64,000 nucleotides of DNA from Marinobacter guineae (lineage in GTDB: Bacteria > Pseudomonadota > Gammaproteobacteria > Pseudomonadales > Oleiphilaceae). The stretch covers positions 248,001-312,000 of the forward strand of contig NZ_KZ319339.1 of the NCBI RefSeq assembly GCF_002744735.1, read 5' to 3'. A program made the position numbers and the translations under genes. The first letter of the stretch is position 1; every line of letters starts with the position of its first letter. Positions 8,821 to 17,882 of this stretch are shown one piece after another. Under the pieces are notes generated by a model. It saw only the letters and a list, made by a program, of their open reading frames with translations. It was not told the origin of the DNA and made no database searches.

Positions 8821-9885
8821 CTACTGGAATTTCTGGTTGCGGAACGCGCCCAGTACTTTCCAGACGGTGTGTTCGAGCGCTGCACTGGTGGCCAGCCCGA
8901 GTTTTTCCGGGAGTGTCCGTTTGCGCTGATATGCTACTGAGACTACGTCTGCCCGCTCGCAGGCTTCAATGAGATATTCGTCGGAGGTCTTGATCTCGTC
9001 GATCAATTTCACCTCCAGCGCCCGTTTACCAAACCAGATATCGCCGTTGGCGACTGCGCCAATATCCAGGTCCGGCCGGCGTTCACTGACATATTCCTTG
9101 AACAGGACATGGGTGTCTTCCAGGTCTTCCAGGAATTTCTGGCGGCCTTTATCGGTGTTCTCGCCAAAGATGGTCATGGTCCGCTTGTGCTCGCCAGCCG
9201 TCAGTACTTCGAAATCGACATCGTTTTTCTGGAGGAAGCGATGGAAATTGGGAAGCTGGGCAACAACACCGATAGACCCCAGAATGGCAAAGGGCGACGC
9301 AACGATTTTGTCGGCAACGCAGGCCATCATGTAACCGCCACTGGCAGCGACTTTGTCGACACAGGCGGTCAGGCGGACACCCTTGGTACGGATGCGGTCC
9401 AGCTGGGCGGCTGCAAGGCCGTAGGAGTGAACCAGCCCGCCACCACTTTCGAGGCGGATAACGACTTCGTCCTTCTCCGGGTCCGCTACGCTCAGTACGG
9501 CAGTGATGGCTCTCCGCAGAGGATCGGTGTCGCTGGCTTTGATGTCGCCGTCAAAATCAAGCACGTAGACGCGTCCGCGGCTCTCTTCCGTGGCATCACT
9601 TTCCTGTTTTTTCGCCTTGGCGGCTTTTTTCTCGGCTTTCTGCTCTTTCTTCCGGGCCTTTTCGAACGCCTTGCGTTCGTGGTCGGACATCAGCCTGGCC
9701 TGAATGGCCTCACGCAGTTTCCGGTATTTTTCATTGAGTTTGCGGATCTTGAGCTCTCCCTCGCCTTCATGATCACCCCGATCCTTGTGGGCTACCGACA
9801 TGATGACAGAGATTACAATCACCACCGCCACCACAAAGGTTGTGACCTTGGCCAAAAACAAACCGTATTCTGTCAGGAACTCCAA
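8821..9885 (-). CDS. sohB: Inner-membrane serine protease SohB (family S49)
   Basis: 354 residues. One N-terminal membrane span (about 9-30) is followed by a long lysine/glutamate-rich, probably coiled-coil stretch (about 45-95) and a SppA-like S49 protease domain. The nucleophile Ser is in AASGGYMMA near residue 181, and the general-base Lys in GEHKRTM near 233, giving the Ser/Lys dyad. The protease domain is expected to face the periplasm. Family members degrade membrane-associated or signal-peptide fragments; the substrates here are unknown. It is the first gene of a likely sohB-yhdH pair. Confidence 0.92.
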   Translation of the reverse strand: MEFLTEYGLFLAKVTTFVVAVVIVISVIMSVAHKDRGDHEGEGELKIRKLNEKYRKLREAIQARLMSDHERKAFEKARKKEQKAEKKAAKAKKQESDATEESRGRVYVLDFDGDIKASDTDPLRRAITAVLSVADPEKDEVVIRLESGGGLVHSYGLAAAQLDRIRTKGVRLTACVDKVAASGGYMMACVADKIVASPFAILGSIGVVAQLPNFHRFLQKNDVDFEVLTAGEHKRTMTIFGENTDKGRQKFLEDLEDTHVLFKEYVSERRPDLDIGAVANGDIWFGKRALEVKLIDEIKTSDEYLIEACERADVVSVAYQRKRTLPEKLGLATSAALEHTVWKVLGAFRNQKFQ

Positions 9886-9983
9886 AATGCTTCTCCAACT
9901 GATAGTGCAAAGACAAGAGTGTAACTTACCGAATTTATGGTGATAAGCAGAGCAAAAAAATTAAAACAAGCGTTCGATCGGCC

Positions 9984-10012
9984 TTGACAGAACCGACCAC
10001 TCACCATAAAGT
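9984..10012 (+). promoter_or_regulatory. Sigma-70 promoter of the SCP2 gene
   Basis: TTGACA (9984-9989), a 17-base spacer and TAAAGT (10007-10012) form a near-consensus promoter. Transcription from about 10019 leaves a leader of roughly 100 bases with a small CGTCT/AGACG hairpin. Confidence 0.65.
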
Positions 10013-10119
10013 CGGATTGCGAGGCCGGCGCTCCACTCGGGCACCCGAAACGTCTCTGAAGACGCGGGACATCAAGCCGCCGCCATCATGACAAGACAAC
10101 CATCAAAAAGGGTAAAATA

Positions 10120-10434
10120 ATGTCTGTAGCTCAGGTATTTGAAAAGCTCGAACAGAATTTCAACGCAGATGCGGCGCAGGGCCTGGACCTGGTGTTCCAG
10201 TTCGACATCGAAGACGACAAAACCTATCACCTGGTCATCAACGATGGCACCTGCAAGATGCACGAGGGTGCCCACGACGACCCCTCCGTTACCCTGATCA
10301 TGAATTCCGACACCTTGAAGGGCATCGTTTCTGGCGAGACCGACGGCATGCAGGCGTTCATGGCCGGTCAGCTGCGCGCTGAAGGCGATATGATGCTGGC
10401 TACCAAGTTGGGGGAACTGTTCAAAATGGGCTGA
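10120..10434 (+). CDS. SCP2 sterol-carrier-like lipid-binding protein
   Basis: 104 residues covering a stand-alone SCP2 domain: an N-terminal helix, then strands with VFQFDIEDDKTYHLVIND and a helix with the family-like SGETDGMQAFMAGQLRAEGDM. Such proteins bind hydrophobic ligands such as acyl-CoA or lipids in the cytoplasm; the physiological ligand in bacteria is unsettled. An AAAGGG site precedes the ATG. The gene is single, with its own promoter upstream and an intrinsic terminator just downstream. Confidence 0.88.
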   Translation: MSVAQVFEKLEQNFNADAAQGLDLVFQFDIEDDKTYHLVINDGTCKMHEGAHDDPSVTLIMNSDTLKGIVSGETDGMQAFMAGQLRAEGDMMLATKLGELFKMG

Positions 10435-10455
10435 TAGCCCTGACTGAGCAACTGG

Positions 10456-10485
10456 AAAAACCTGCGTTTTACGCGGGTTTTTTTT
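10456..10485. terminator. Bidirectional intrinsic terminator
   Basis: AACCTGCGT and ACGCGGGTT pair (one G-U) and are followed by a run of eight T. On the other strand the same stem is followed by TTTTT. It can end both the SCP2 transcript and the convergent fimL-membrane-protein transcript. Confidence 0.8.
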
Positions 10486-10499
10486 ATCCCCGGAATCTG

Positions 10500-11147
10500 T
10501 TACTGATCCCAGAACTGGACCGCTTCCCTCGCCTGGTCATTAACCGGAACCGCGACCAGCCCGGAGGTGGAGATCCGCACGTCAAAGGTGGCGCCGTCAC
10601 GCATGGGCATGAAAGTCGCATTTCCGGAAACACCCTCCACGAATGGAAAATTGAATTTCCTGTCCAGCTGCCAAAGATCAGGCCAGTTTTTTTCGGAAAG
10701 ACCGATAACTGTCCGGGGTGCGGTGCGTTCCTGCTCCAGCGAGGTATAACGTCCACTCAGGCTTTCAAGGCGGTAGGCAGGCGCGATGCCGAGCCAGCGG
10801 ACAGGCCCGGTAAACCGGATGATCCTGGCGTCCATCTGCCACTGATCACCCCGAAGTGTGCGCTCGTTGGGCGCGCTGCCTTCGACCTGAAGGGTCACCC
10901 TCCAGATCTGCTCGGCCTCTCGCTGGGTAGAGATGGTGGCAACAGTCTGCATGCCTCCCAGCGTTTGATAACCCGCAAGGTTCACCGCTAACACCAGGCT
11001 GTACAGGCCCACCAGAATGAGTCCGAAAACTGCCATTCCCTTGAGCCAGTCGAGCAACCATCGTGGACGCAGAAAAAACATAAGGCCCGCAATCACCAGC
11101 ACTCCACCTGTCACGGTGAGTACAATGATTGCGAGCACATGGGGCAT
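10500..11147 (-). CDS. Membrane-anchored protein of unknown function
   Basis: 215 residues. Two hydrophobic segments (about 3-26 and 37-59) are followed by a soluble part of about 150 residues, probably periplasmic, rich in beta-strand-like stretches such as IWRVTLQVEG and ATFDVRISTSGLVAV. I do not recognise a named domain; homologues are sometimes loosely called multidrug transporters, which the topology does not support. It starts four bases after the fimL stop, so it is almost certainly translated from the fimL transcript, which suggests a link to surface behaviour. Confidence 0.75.
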   Translation of the reverse strand: MPHVLAIIVLTVTGGVLVIAGLMFFLRPRWLLDWLKGMAVFGLILVGLYSLVLAVNLAGYQTLGGMQTVATISTQREAEQIWRVTLQVEGSAPNERTLRGDQWQMDARIIRFTGPVRWLGIAPAYRLESLSGRYTSLEQERTAPRTVIGLSEKNWPDLWQLDRKFNFPFVEGVSGNATFMPMRDGATFDVRISTSGLVAVPVNDQAREAVQFWDQ

Positions 11148-11151
11148 GGAA

Positions 11152-12858
11152 TTAAAGGCCTACATCGTCCAGCGACGATTGGGCGAGTTTCAGCAGGTCA
11201 AGGTTGCGGTCCTCGCTCTTGCCGATGCTTTCTATGTAGTATTCCAGGGACGTAAGGGCATCAGCCAGCGCCTCCAGAACCTGTTCGGCTGGCGCCTCTT
11301 TGGCATCCAGCAGCCGCTCCTGAATTGAAGCGGCAACCCGCTCGAGAACGCTTGCCGCGGCAGGATCGTTTACCATTTGCAGACCACCCCAGATGCTGTG
11401 GAGTGTTGCCGGCAGGTTGGCGAGATGGAGTTTGTCGTAGTCGGATTCGATAAAGGCAGTTATCGCCCGTTTTGCCAGCGTTAGCGCACCGCGGGCTTCA
11501 TCGGCAACCACGTAAAGGGCTTCCCTCAGATACACGGACTCTTCCCGCTTTCTTTCGCCGCTGGCCAGAGCATCGGTCTCCGAGGTAATACCACGGGTGA
11601 CAATCTGCATGACCGCGTCTTCGATACCCAAAACTGAGTCGGCAAGGCGATAGAGTTCGTCATCACCCGGCAGGCGGGATTCCTCTTCCCAGCCACGCAG
11701 TTTGCCAGCTTCCTCCCTTGAAACAGCTGCCAGCTTGTTCAGGTCAAGCATAATCAGAGTGTTGGCCAGGCGTTCCAGCGCGTCCGCAATGGAAGACAGC
11801 TCCGCAAGGTCTGGCTCGATTCCGCGCTCAATGATATCCAGCTTGTCTTTTAGCTGATTAAGTTCATCCTGCAGCGCTTCCGACAGAGATCTGAGCACGT
11901 CGGTACCTGGACCATACAAACGCCGGGCATGAGCTTCGAGCATGGCATCGGAGTAATCGGCCGGAGCAAGATGATAGGCAGAAAGAACCTGGGTGATTTC
12001 CGGGTTGGCGGAACCGCTCCGGTAAAGCAGGTAGACCAGATCACGGATCAGCGAATCCGGAGCATCTTTGGTTGTTGCCACCTTGCCAACATAAACCACT
12101 TCCCGGGCGTACTTTTCAATCCGCATGAACATGCGCTTGCGAGCTTTGGTAATCATCATGGCCCGATCAAGCATGGTCTCAGCCACAATACCCACCAGGC
12201 ACCACATCTGCCCCATGGGTGCGCCCTGGCAAAGACGGGCGAAACCCCGAGCCGCGCGCCCGATCAACTTTTTGTTCACCGCATCGTTGCGCTCACGGAG
12301 CATTCCCAGAAGTGCAACCTGAAAGGTAAGACGCATGCGCCGGGCCAGTATTTCGTACTCGGCTTCATCACCTTCGAAAGACTGAACGGAGAAACCGGCA
12401 CAGAAATCCGGCCGCTCCTTGACGTCAACATCAAAAAAACAGGATTCGGGATAGGGTTTTTCCTTGCGGGCTTCCCGGAGATCGTTGATGACCGGCAACA
12501 GAAGTTCGGGGTGGTCTTCCCGTTGCTGATGGTAGTACTCCACGTAACGGCGAAGAATAAACAATGCGCTGTTCAATGTGGTCAGAAGGATGTTTTTATC
12601 GTCATTGGCGCCAACGGGTACATCGTTGGACATGGTTACCGCTTCCTGGCAAAGCAGAGTGCCGCCCCGCAGTTCCACCAGAATAAAAATACCCCTTAAC
12701 TGGTTGATGAAATCAACACAGTTCTGGAGATCCTCCCCCCTTTCGCGGTTTTCCTGAAAGCGTTCAAGGCTGGATTCTGCCTGCTTGATGGTCTGTTCTA
12801 TTTCACTTTTGACCAGATCAAACGACTGCGATTTCGTCGCGAGAGACGACTGAACCAT
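11152..12858 (-). CDS. fimL: FimL-like twitching-motility regulator
   Basis: 568 residues, close to P. aeruginosa FimL (about 560), in the same general neighbourhood (dnaQ-rnhA on one side). The protein is largely helical and resembles the N-terminal Hpt-like region of ChpA. FimL proteins lack the phosphorylatable His, and I see no canonical Hpt motif here. In Pseudomonas FimL links the Chp chemosensory system to the adenylate cyclase CyaB and works with FimV and PilG in twitching motility; carrying this over is inference. GGGAAG precedes ATG 12858. The leader is long and structured. Confidence 0.78.
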   Translation of the reverse strand: MVQSSLATKSQSFDLVKSEIEQTIKQAESSLERFQENRERGEDLQNCVDFINQLRGIFILVELRGGTLLCQEAVTMSNDVPVGANDDKNILLTTLNSALFILRRYVEYYHQQREDHPELLLPVINDLREARKEKPYPESCFFDVDVKERPDFCAGFSVQSFEGDEAEYEILARRMRLTFQVALLGMLRERNDAVNKKLIGRAARGFARLCQGAPMGQMWCLVGIVAETMLDRAMMITKARKRMFMRIEKYAREVVYVGKVATTKDAPDSLIRDLVYLLYRSGSANPEITQVLSAYHLAPADYSDAMLEAHARRLYGPGTDVLRSLSEALQDELNQLKDKLDIIERGIEPDLAELSSIADALERLANTLIMLDLNKLAAVSREEAGKLRGWEEESRLPGDDELYRLADSVLGIEDAVMQIVTRGITSETDALASGERKREESVYLREALYVVADEARGALTLAKRAITAFIESDYDKLHLANLPATLHSIWGGLQMVNDPAAASVLERVAASIQERLLDAKEAPAEQVLEALADALTSLEYYIESIGKSEDRNLDLLKLAQSSLDDVGL

Positions 12859-12911
12859 AAACGCTTCCCGTTAACTTTGCGGAGACTACCGCATCCTCTT
12901 TGGTGGACATT

Positions 12912-12942
12912 GGCCCGGAAATGGCAGACCGGGCCTTTTTGT
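12912..12942 (+). terminator. Intrinsic terminator antisense to the fimL leader
   Basis: GGCCCGG (12912-12918) and CCGGGCC (12929-12935) are followed by TTTTTG on the plus strand. No plus-strand gene ends nearby, so it would stop antisense transcripts, or mark the 3' end of a small RNA. On the minus strand the stem lies inside the fimL leader without a U-tract. Confidence 0.6.
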
Positions 12943-13007
12943 TATGAGCCGGTCGAACCCTTTTCCGGCCAAAGCGAGTTCGCAAAAAACTAGCGAACTT
13001 ATCATTA

Positions 13008-13035
13008 CTTATAACACAAAACTCAAGTAGCTCAA
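13008..13035 (-). promoter_or_regulatory. Promoter of fimL
   Basis: On the minus strand TTGAGC (13030-13035), a 16-base spacer and TATAAG (13008-13013) predict a start near 13001. This gives a leader of about 140 bases with three inverted repeats: AGTTCGC/GCGAACT at 12977-12999, GGCCCGG/CCGGGCC at 12912-12935, and TGCGG/CCGCA near 12878-12893. Confidence 0.5.
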
Positions 13036-13076
13036 GAAAGGCGGAATGTAACATTTGGTACAGGCCGACGCAGTTC

Positions 13077-13787
13077 TCATTCCGCGCTCTGGAGTTTGCC
13101 CCACACGGTTTCGCCGGCCTGTTTTTCAAGGCGGGACATGAATTCTTCGTGAGCGTCACGTTCCGCTTCGGAAGCCCGTACCACGGACAGTGGTTCCCTG
13201 TCTGACGACAATCTTCGGATACCACTGGCACCACCCCCGTTTTCGGCGTTGGCATCCAGAGACAACGCGGTCTGTCCACCCGTCAGCAGTAGGTAGACAT
13301 CGGCCAGAATCTCGGCGTCCAGCAACGCTCCGTGAAGGTCCCTGTTACTGTTATCAACACCGTAACGCTTGCACAGGGCGTCCAGGTTGTTTTTCTGCCC
13401 CGGGTGCCGGGCCCTCGCAATGGCCAGGGAGTCCACGACGCCACAATGGTCAGCGGTTTTTCGCACCGGTTTCAGGCGTGCGAATTCGGCATCCATGAAG
13501 CCCACGTCGAACGCGGCGTTATGGATGACCAGCTCTGCACCCTTGATAAACTCGAAGAACTCGTCGGCAATCTCGGCAAACCTTGGCTTGTCGACAAGGA
13601 ATTCGTTGGTAATGCCGTGAATGGTGATGGCTTCGGCCTCAACCTCACGCTCCGGATTGATGTATACATGGTAGTTGCGCCCAGTGAGCTGGCGCTCCAT
13701 TAATTCAACACAGCCAATCTCGATGATCCGGTGGCCGTCGGACGGGTCGATGCCCGTGGTTTCTGTATCCAGTACGATCTGTCTCAT
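13077..13787 (-). CDS. dnaQ: DNA polymerase III epsilon subunit (proofreading exonuclease)
   Basis: 236 residues with the DEDDh exonuclease motifs in order: LDTETTG (residues 6-12), HNAAFDVGF near 97, and HGALLDAE near 160. It proofreads 3' ends within the replicative polymerase core, binding the alpha and theta subunits. The C-terminal tail past residue 185 is the expected flexible link to the alpha subunit. It lies 40 bases after rnhA on the same strand; in Escherichia the pair is divergent, whereas here the two are co-directional as in Pseudomonas. Confidence 0.95.
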   Translation of the reverse strand: MRQIVLDTETTGIDPSDGHRIIEIGCVELMERQLTGRNYHVYINPEREVEAEAITIHGITNEFLVDKPRFAEIADEFFEFIKGAELVIHNAAFDVGFMDAEFARLKPVRKTADHCGVVDSLAIARARHPGQKNNLDALCKRYGVDNSNRDLHGALLDAEILADVYLLLTGGQTALSLDANAENGGGASGIRRLSSDREPLSVVRASEAERDAHEEFMSRLEKQAGETVWGKLQSAE

Positions 13788-13827
13788 TACCTTTACCCGG
13801 GTTATCTACAGTCTGTTATTCGGGAAG

Positions 13828-14271
13828 CTAAGCATTGGCGAGCTCTTCGACCCCACGGTTGGCGAGTTCGTCCGCCAGTTCGTTGTCAGGAACGCCGGAA
13901 TGGCCCTTGACCCAGTGCCAGTTGACTTTGTGTCTTGCAACCTCGGCGTCCAGCTCACGCCAGAGATCTTCATTCTTCACCGGCTTTTTGGCTGAGGTTT
14001 TCCAGCCATTGCGTTTCCACCCTGCCATCCATTCGGTAATGCCTTTCCGGACGTATTGCGAGTCAGTGAACAGCTCTACCTCACAAGAACGCTTGAGAGC
14101 TTCCAGCCCCCGGATAGCTGCCATAAGTTCCATTCTGTTGTTGGTGGTCCCTGCCTCGCCGCCGTGCAGCGTTTTTCGACGATCGCCGTAACGTAATACA
14201 ACGCCCCATCCTCCGGGGCCCGGATTGCCTTTACAGGCGCCATCGGTGTAAATGATTACCTTGCCGGCCAT
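13828..14271 (-). CDS. rnhA: Ribonuclease HI
   Basis: 147 residues, close to the E. coli enzyme (155). The four catalytic acids are visible: Asp in [10 protein letters not shown] (residue 10), Glu in NRMELMAAI (near 48), Asp in LFTDSQY (near 70), and Asp in DNELADELA (near 134). The enzyme cleaves the RNA strand of RNA-DNA hybrids, removing primers and R-loops. It lies 43 bases after the methyltransferase gene and upstream of dnaQ, in a probable three-gene transcript. Confidence 0.95.
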   Translation of the reverse strand: MAGKVIIYTDGACKGNPGPGGWGVVLRYGDRRKTLHGGEAGTTNNRMELMAAIRGLEALKRSCEVELFTDSQYVRKGITEWMAGWKRNGWKTSAKKPVKNEDLWRELDAEVARHKVNWHWVKGHSGVPDNELADELANRGVEELANA

Positions 14272-14314
14272 TCACTCTCCTGGGTCAGTCAATCAATGTG
14301 TCATTCAGCTTTGT

Positions 14315-15109
14315 TTATCTGCGTTCCGTTTCCGCCGCAATTTCCCGGCTACAACCCCGCGAGGCTCCGACCGTCCCGGTGCCCGGCAGGCTGATTACCT
14401 TGCTCTGGCGCCAGGCAGGTCGCCTGGGAAGCCGGGCGTGCACGCGTTTTTTCGCAAGGATACAGTAATAGGCACCCACCGGCAGGAATCTGTTCCCGGA
14501 TAGCCGGTTATCAATCCGGCTGACGGCCTTGCGGCCACTTCGCTGTAAAGGTGACCTGAAAAACCGCGTAACAGACGCCTCAACGTTGAAGCCCAGCAGG
14601 TGAAGCCAGTCCTCCATGCGCCCCCGCAGCAGGAAACGACCACCCCACGGCCCCTCATTGCTCCGGGATATGAGTTTCCGGGCACCCCAGAGACTGAGGG
14701 GATTGAAACCGATCAGGGCCATGGTGCCCTCGCCCCTGAGCACCCTCGCAGCCTCCCGGATAACCTGGTGCGGATAGGGTGAAAAATCGGCGGTGTGGTG
14801 CAGCACCACCAGATCCATGGAATCCCCGGGAAATGCCAGCTCGTCGGCGTCACAAATGGCGACGCCGTCGGGTATCTGAGGATTCCACCGGGGGGTTGTC
14901 ATGATTCGCTGGGCAAAATCAGTGCCGGTGGCCAGGGGAAGCCGATGGCTCACGCCAACCTGAAGTTGCCTCGCCCCGGTCAGGCGCTGCAACTCGGCAT
15001 CGACAAATCGCCGCTGATCAGCGAGCAATGCCCGTCCCAGGGGGGTCTGGAACCAGCGCTCGAAACTTTCATGCCTGGCCGAAAAATCAACTGCGTCGGA
15101 CTTACTCAC
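14315..15109 (-). CDS. SAM-dependent methyltransferase, class I
   Basis: 264 residues. A Rossmann-like methyltransferase core (about 50-165) has a somewhat degenerate SAM-binding motif (QVGVSHRLP), an acidic turn (ICDADELAFPGDSMDLVVLHH) and the post-core FNPLSLWGARK. The arginine-rich C-terminal tail looks disordered. A gene of this family stands next to rnhA/dnaQ and gloB in Pseudomonas too, but the methyl acceptor is unknown to me. It is divergent from gloB. Confidence 0.8.
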   Translation of the reverse strand: MSKSDAVDFSARHESFERWFQTPLGRALLADQRRFVDAELQRLTGARQLQVGVSHRLPLATGTDFAQRIMTTPRWNPQIPDGVAICDADELAFPGDSMDLVVLHHTADFSPYPHQVIREAARVLRGEGTMALIGFNPLSLWGARKLISRSNEGPWGGRFLLRGRMEDWLHLLGFNVEASVTRFFRSPLQRSGRKAVSRIDNRLSGNRFLPVGAYYCILAKKRVHARLPRRPAWRQSKVISLPGTGTVGASRGCSREIAAETERR

Positions 15110-15205
15110 CGTTGCACCACTCCATGGGGGCCGAACCTTAGGTTGGGGCCTGGTATTTAATGCACTATCATATCAGTCACATTCGATAAGCACATGTGGG
15201 GCCTC

Positions 15206-16000
15206 ATGCTGACCATTACCGCGATACCTGCCTTCAGTGACAACTATATCTGGTGTCTGTCTGACGCCTCCAGCGGCAAAGCCCTGATCGTGGACCCCGG
15301 GCAGGCGCAACCGGTTCTGGACCATCTGGCCGAACGGCATCTCACTCTGGATACCATTCTGGTTACCCATCACCATCCAGACCACGTGGGAGGCGTTAAA
15401 GAACTCCGATCGGCCTACCCTGACTGCCGGGTAACCGGTCCGGCTGACTCTCCGTTCCAGGGCGGCACCAACAAGGTGCACCCGGGAGATGAGGTGATCT
15501 GGGAAGACATAACCTTCCAGGTGCTCGGTGTTCCTGGCCATACCCTCGATCACATTGCCTATTTTACCGATGTCGAGGTTGCAGGCCGGCCGGTTCTGTT
15601 TTGCGGCGACACCCTGTTCGTTTGCGGTTGCGGCCGATTGTTTGAGGGCTCGCCGGAGCAGATGCGCCAATCCCTGCAGACCCTGCGGGCCTTGCCGGGA
15701 AAGACCGCGGTCTATTGCGCTCATGAATACACCCTGGCGAACCTTCGGTTTGCCCGTAGCTGGCTTCCCCAGGACCAAGCACTGAAAGAATTCGAAGAAC
15801 AATGCCAGACTGCGAGGGACGCCGGCAAAGCTACAGTTCCCTCAGTTCTGGAAGATGAAAAGCGCCTGAACCCGTTTCTGCGCTGGGACGATCCTGCGGT
15901 TGTTGATGCCGCGCGGTCCTACTGCGCCAGGCAGGGACTGCCGGCCGATTCGGATAACGCCATATTTGCCGCCATAAGACATGGCAAGGACAACTTCTGA
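15206..16000 (+). CDS. gloB: Hydroxyacylglutathione hydrolase (glyoxalase II)
   Basis: 264 residues from [10 protein letters not shown]. The metallo-beta-lactamase motif THHHPDH (residues 53-59), the metal ligand Asp in FCGDTLF, and the substrate-binding CAHEYTLAN identify GloB. It hydrolyses S-D-lactoylglutathione to D-lactate and glutathione, the second step of methylglyoxal detoxification. ATG 15206 is preferred because family members begin at this point and GGGG lies about five bases upstream; ATG 15194 is in frame and cannot be excluded. It is followed by a candidate terminator. Confidence 0.95.
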   Translation: MLTITAIPAFSDNYIWCLSDASSGKALIVDPGQAQPVLDHLAERHLTLDTILVTHHHPDHVGGVKELRSAYPDCRVTGPADSPFQGGTNKVHPGDEVIWEDITFQVLGVPGHTLDHIAYFTDVEVAGRPVLFCGDTLFVCGCGRLFEGSPEQMRQSLQTLRALPGKTAVYCAHEYTLANLRFARSWLPQDQALKEFEEQCQTARDAGKATVPSVLEDEKRLNPFLRWDDPAVVDAARSYCARQGLPADSDNAIFAAIRHGKDNF

Positions 16001-16026
16001 CGCCGGGGTGTACGCGATTAACAAAT

Positions 16027-16055
16027 CCTCTCACCGACGTAACGAGAGGTTTCTT
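16027..16055 (+). terminator. Candidate terminator of gloB
   Basis: CCTCTC and GAGAGG pair across an 11-base loop and are followed by TTTCTT. The stem is short, so the signal is modest. Confidence 0.45.
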
Positions 16056-16083
16056 GACCCCCTGAAAAGCGGTCCCATAGAAT
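16054..16083 (+). promoter_or_regulatory. Sigma-70 promoter of mltD-yejABEF
   Basis: TTGACC (16054-16059), an 18-base spacer and TAGAAT (16078-16083) predict transcription from about 16090, roughly 70 bases before the chosen mltD start. Confidence 0.55.
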
Positions 16084-16160
16084 CAATTTAACTTTGTGAC
16101 CGTAAATTGTTCAATATGCCGGAGTTTCAGTCGTGGAACCCGGCTTCAACCTGGAACCGG

Positions 16161-17870
16161 ATGTCTCTTATGTCGGTCAGACGATTGTCGTTTGTGTTTT
16201 TCACCGGAGCCCTCCTCAGCGGGTGCAGTGTTCTGGACGGACAGGCTCAGGAAAATCCCCTGAACTCCGAAAAAGTCACTGTCGCAGCGGGCGACGACGG
16301 CCTTAAACAGTCCGTTGAATCCGGAGAAAACGGGGACGCTGCCCGTAATGAGCCGCTGGATGAAGCCATAGCGCCCGAGCTGAAGGCCGCGGCGAGAGAT
16401 GCCCGCGACAAGCTCGACAATCCGGTCCAGGACTCCCCTGAAGCGGAGGCTGTCGAGCAAGATCTTTGGGCAAGACTCCGTTCCGGGTTTGAACTGAATC
16501 ATGACGTGGACAACGAGCGCGTTCGTGACCAGCTGAACTGGTATGCCAGTCACCCGGGCTACATCGACAGGGTGGTCGAGCGGGGAAGCCGTTACCTGCA
16601 TTACATTCTGAACCAGACTGAAAAGCGGGGGCTTCCCGCGGAATATGCCCTGTTGCCCGTGGTTGAGAGCGCTTTCGATCCCTTCGCGTACTCCCATGGC
16701 CGCGCCGCCGGCCTCTGGCAGTTTATTCCCTCAACCGGTAAGTATTTCGGCCTGACCCAGAGCTGGTGGCACGATGAACGGCGAGACGTTGTGGCTGCCA
16801 CTGATGCCGCCCTCAGCTATCTTGAACGGCTGGCAAACCGGTTCGATGGTGACCCTACGCTGGCGTTGGCTGCCTATAACAGCGGTGGCGGCACGGTATC
16901 CAGCGCCATGCGTCGTAATCGCAACAGCAACAGACCCACAGATTTCTGGTCGCTTCAGTTGCCAAGGGAAACCCGCCATTATGTGCCGAAACTGATCGCC
17001 CTCGCGAAGATCTTTGACAACCCTGAAGCCTATGGCATCGAATTGCCTCCGCTGAAAGACGAACCCTATTTCGAAATCGTCGAAACCGGATCCCAGCTGG
17101 ATCTTGCCCAGGCGGCGGAAATGGCCGGCGTGGATATTGATGAAATCTACCTGCTCAACCCTTCCTACAACCGTTGGGCAACCACCCCTGAAGGCCCGCA
17201 CCGTTTGCTGGTACCGGTCGAAAATGCGGAAACCTTCCGTTCGACGCTGGCACAGATACCGGCTAAAAACCGGGTTTCCTGGCGCAATTATGTGGTGAAA
17301 TCCGGTGACAGCCTCAACTCCATCTCCGGAAGATTTTCGACAACACCCTCGGTGCTTCAACAGGTCAACAACCTGAACAGTGATCTGATCCGGATCGGCC
17401 AGCGCCTATTGATTCCCTCTGCCTCGAAAGGCAGTGACGCCTATGCCCTCAGTGCCTCCCAGCGCCTCGAGCGCAAGCAGTCCAGAGAGAGAGATGGCAA
17501 CAAGGTTCAGTATGCGGTTCGCAAAGGCGATACTTTCTGGGACATTGCCCGGGAGCATAGGGTGTCCGTACGGCAGGTTGCAGCCTGGAATGGCATGGCG
17601 CCGGGTGATCCTCTGATGCCTGGCAAGAAACTGATTATCTGGTCCAAAACCAGCCAGCCGACAGTGGTTGCAACCAACAGCACACGGGGCAAAGCCATGG
17701 TGCGCAAGGTAGGCTACCGTGTACGCAAAGGCGACTCCCTGGCCCGGATTGCCAGTCGTTTTTCCGTGAATGTGCGGGACATCGCAAGCTGGAACGACCT
17801 GAACACCTCGCGTTATCTGCAACCCGGACAAAGTCTGGTACTCTACGTTGATATCCGAAACAGTCCCTGA
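16161..17870 (+). CDS. mltD: Membrane-bound lytic murein transglycosylase D
   Basis: About 569 residues. A lipoprotein signal (MSVRR, hydrophobic stretch, LLSGC) precedes a low-complexity linker. The SLT transglycosylase domain follows, with the catalytic Glu in PVVESAFDP near residue 170 and AYNSGGG near 240. Three C-terminal LysM repeats start near residues 376, 450 and 518 and bind peptidoglycan. It cleaves murein glycan to anhydro-muropeptides from the outer membrane. ATG 16161 follows GGAA at close spacing; ATG 16170 would give an equally good signal peptide, and further upstream starts would spoil it. Only 12 bases separate it from yejA, so an operon is likely. Confidence 0.93.
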   Translation: MSLMSVRRLSFVFFTGALLSGCSVLDGQAQENPLNSEKVTVAAGDDGLKQSVESGENGDAARNEPLDEAIAPELKAAARDARDKLDNPVQDSPEAEAVEQDLWARLRSGFELNHDVDNERVRDQLNWYASHPGYIDRVVERGSRYLHYILNQTEKRGLPAEYALLPVVESAFDPFAYSHGRAAGLWQFIPSTGKYFGLTQSWWHDERRDVVAATDAALSYLERLANRFDGDPTLALAAYNSGGGTVSSAMRRNRNSNRPTDFWSLQLPRETRHYVPKLIALAKIFDNPEAYGIELPPLKDEPYFEIVETGSQLDLAQAAEMAGVDIDEIYLLNPSYNRWATTPEGPHRLLVPVENAETFRSTLAQIPAKNRVSWRNYVVKSGDSLNSISGRFSTTPSVLQQVNNLNSDLIRIGQRLLIPSASKGSDAYALSASQRLERKQSRERDGNKVQYAVRKGDTFWDIAREHRVSVRQVAAWNGMAPGDPLMPGKKLIIWSKTSQPTVVATNSTRGKAMVRKVGYRVRKGDSLARIASRFSVNVRDIASWNDLNTSRYLQPGQSLVLYVDIRNSP

Positions 17871-17882
17871 CGTGCGAGACTC

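Noticed and set aside
10500..11147. Multidrug efflux pump subunit
   Set aside because: Only two N-terminal membrane helices and a soluble domain; no transporter fold.
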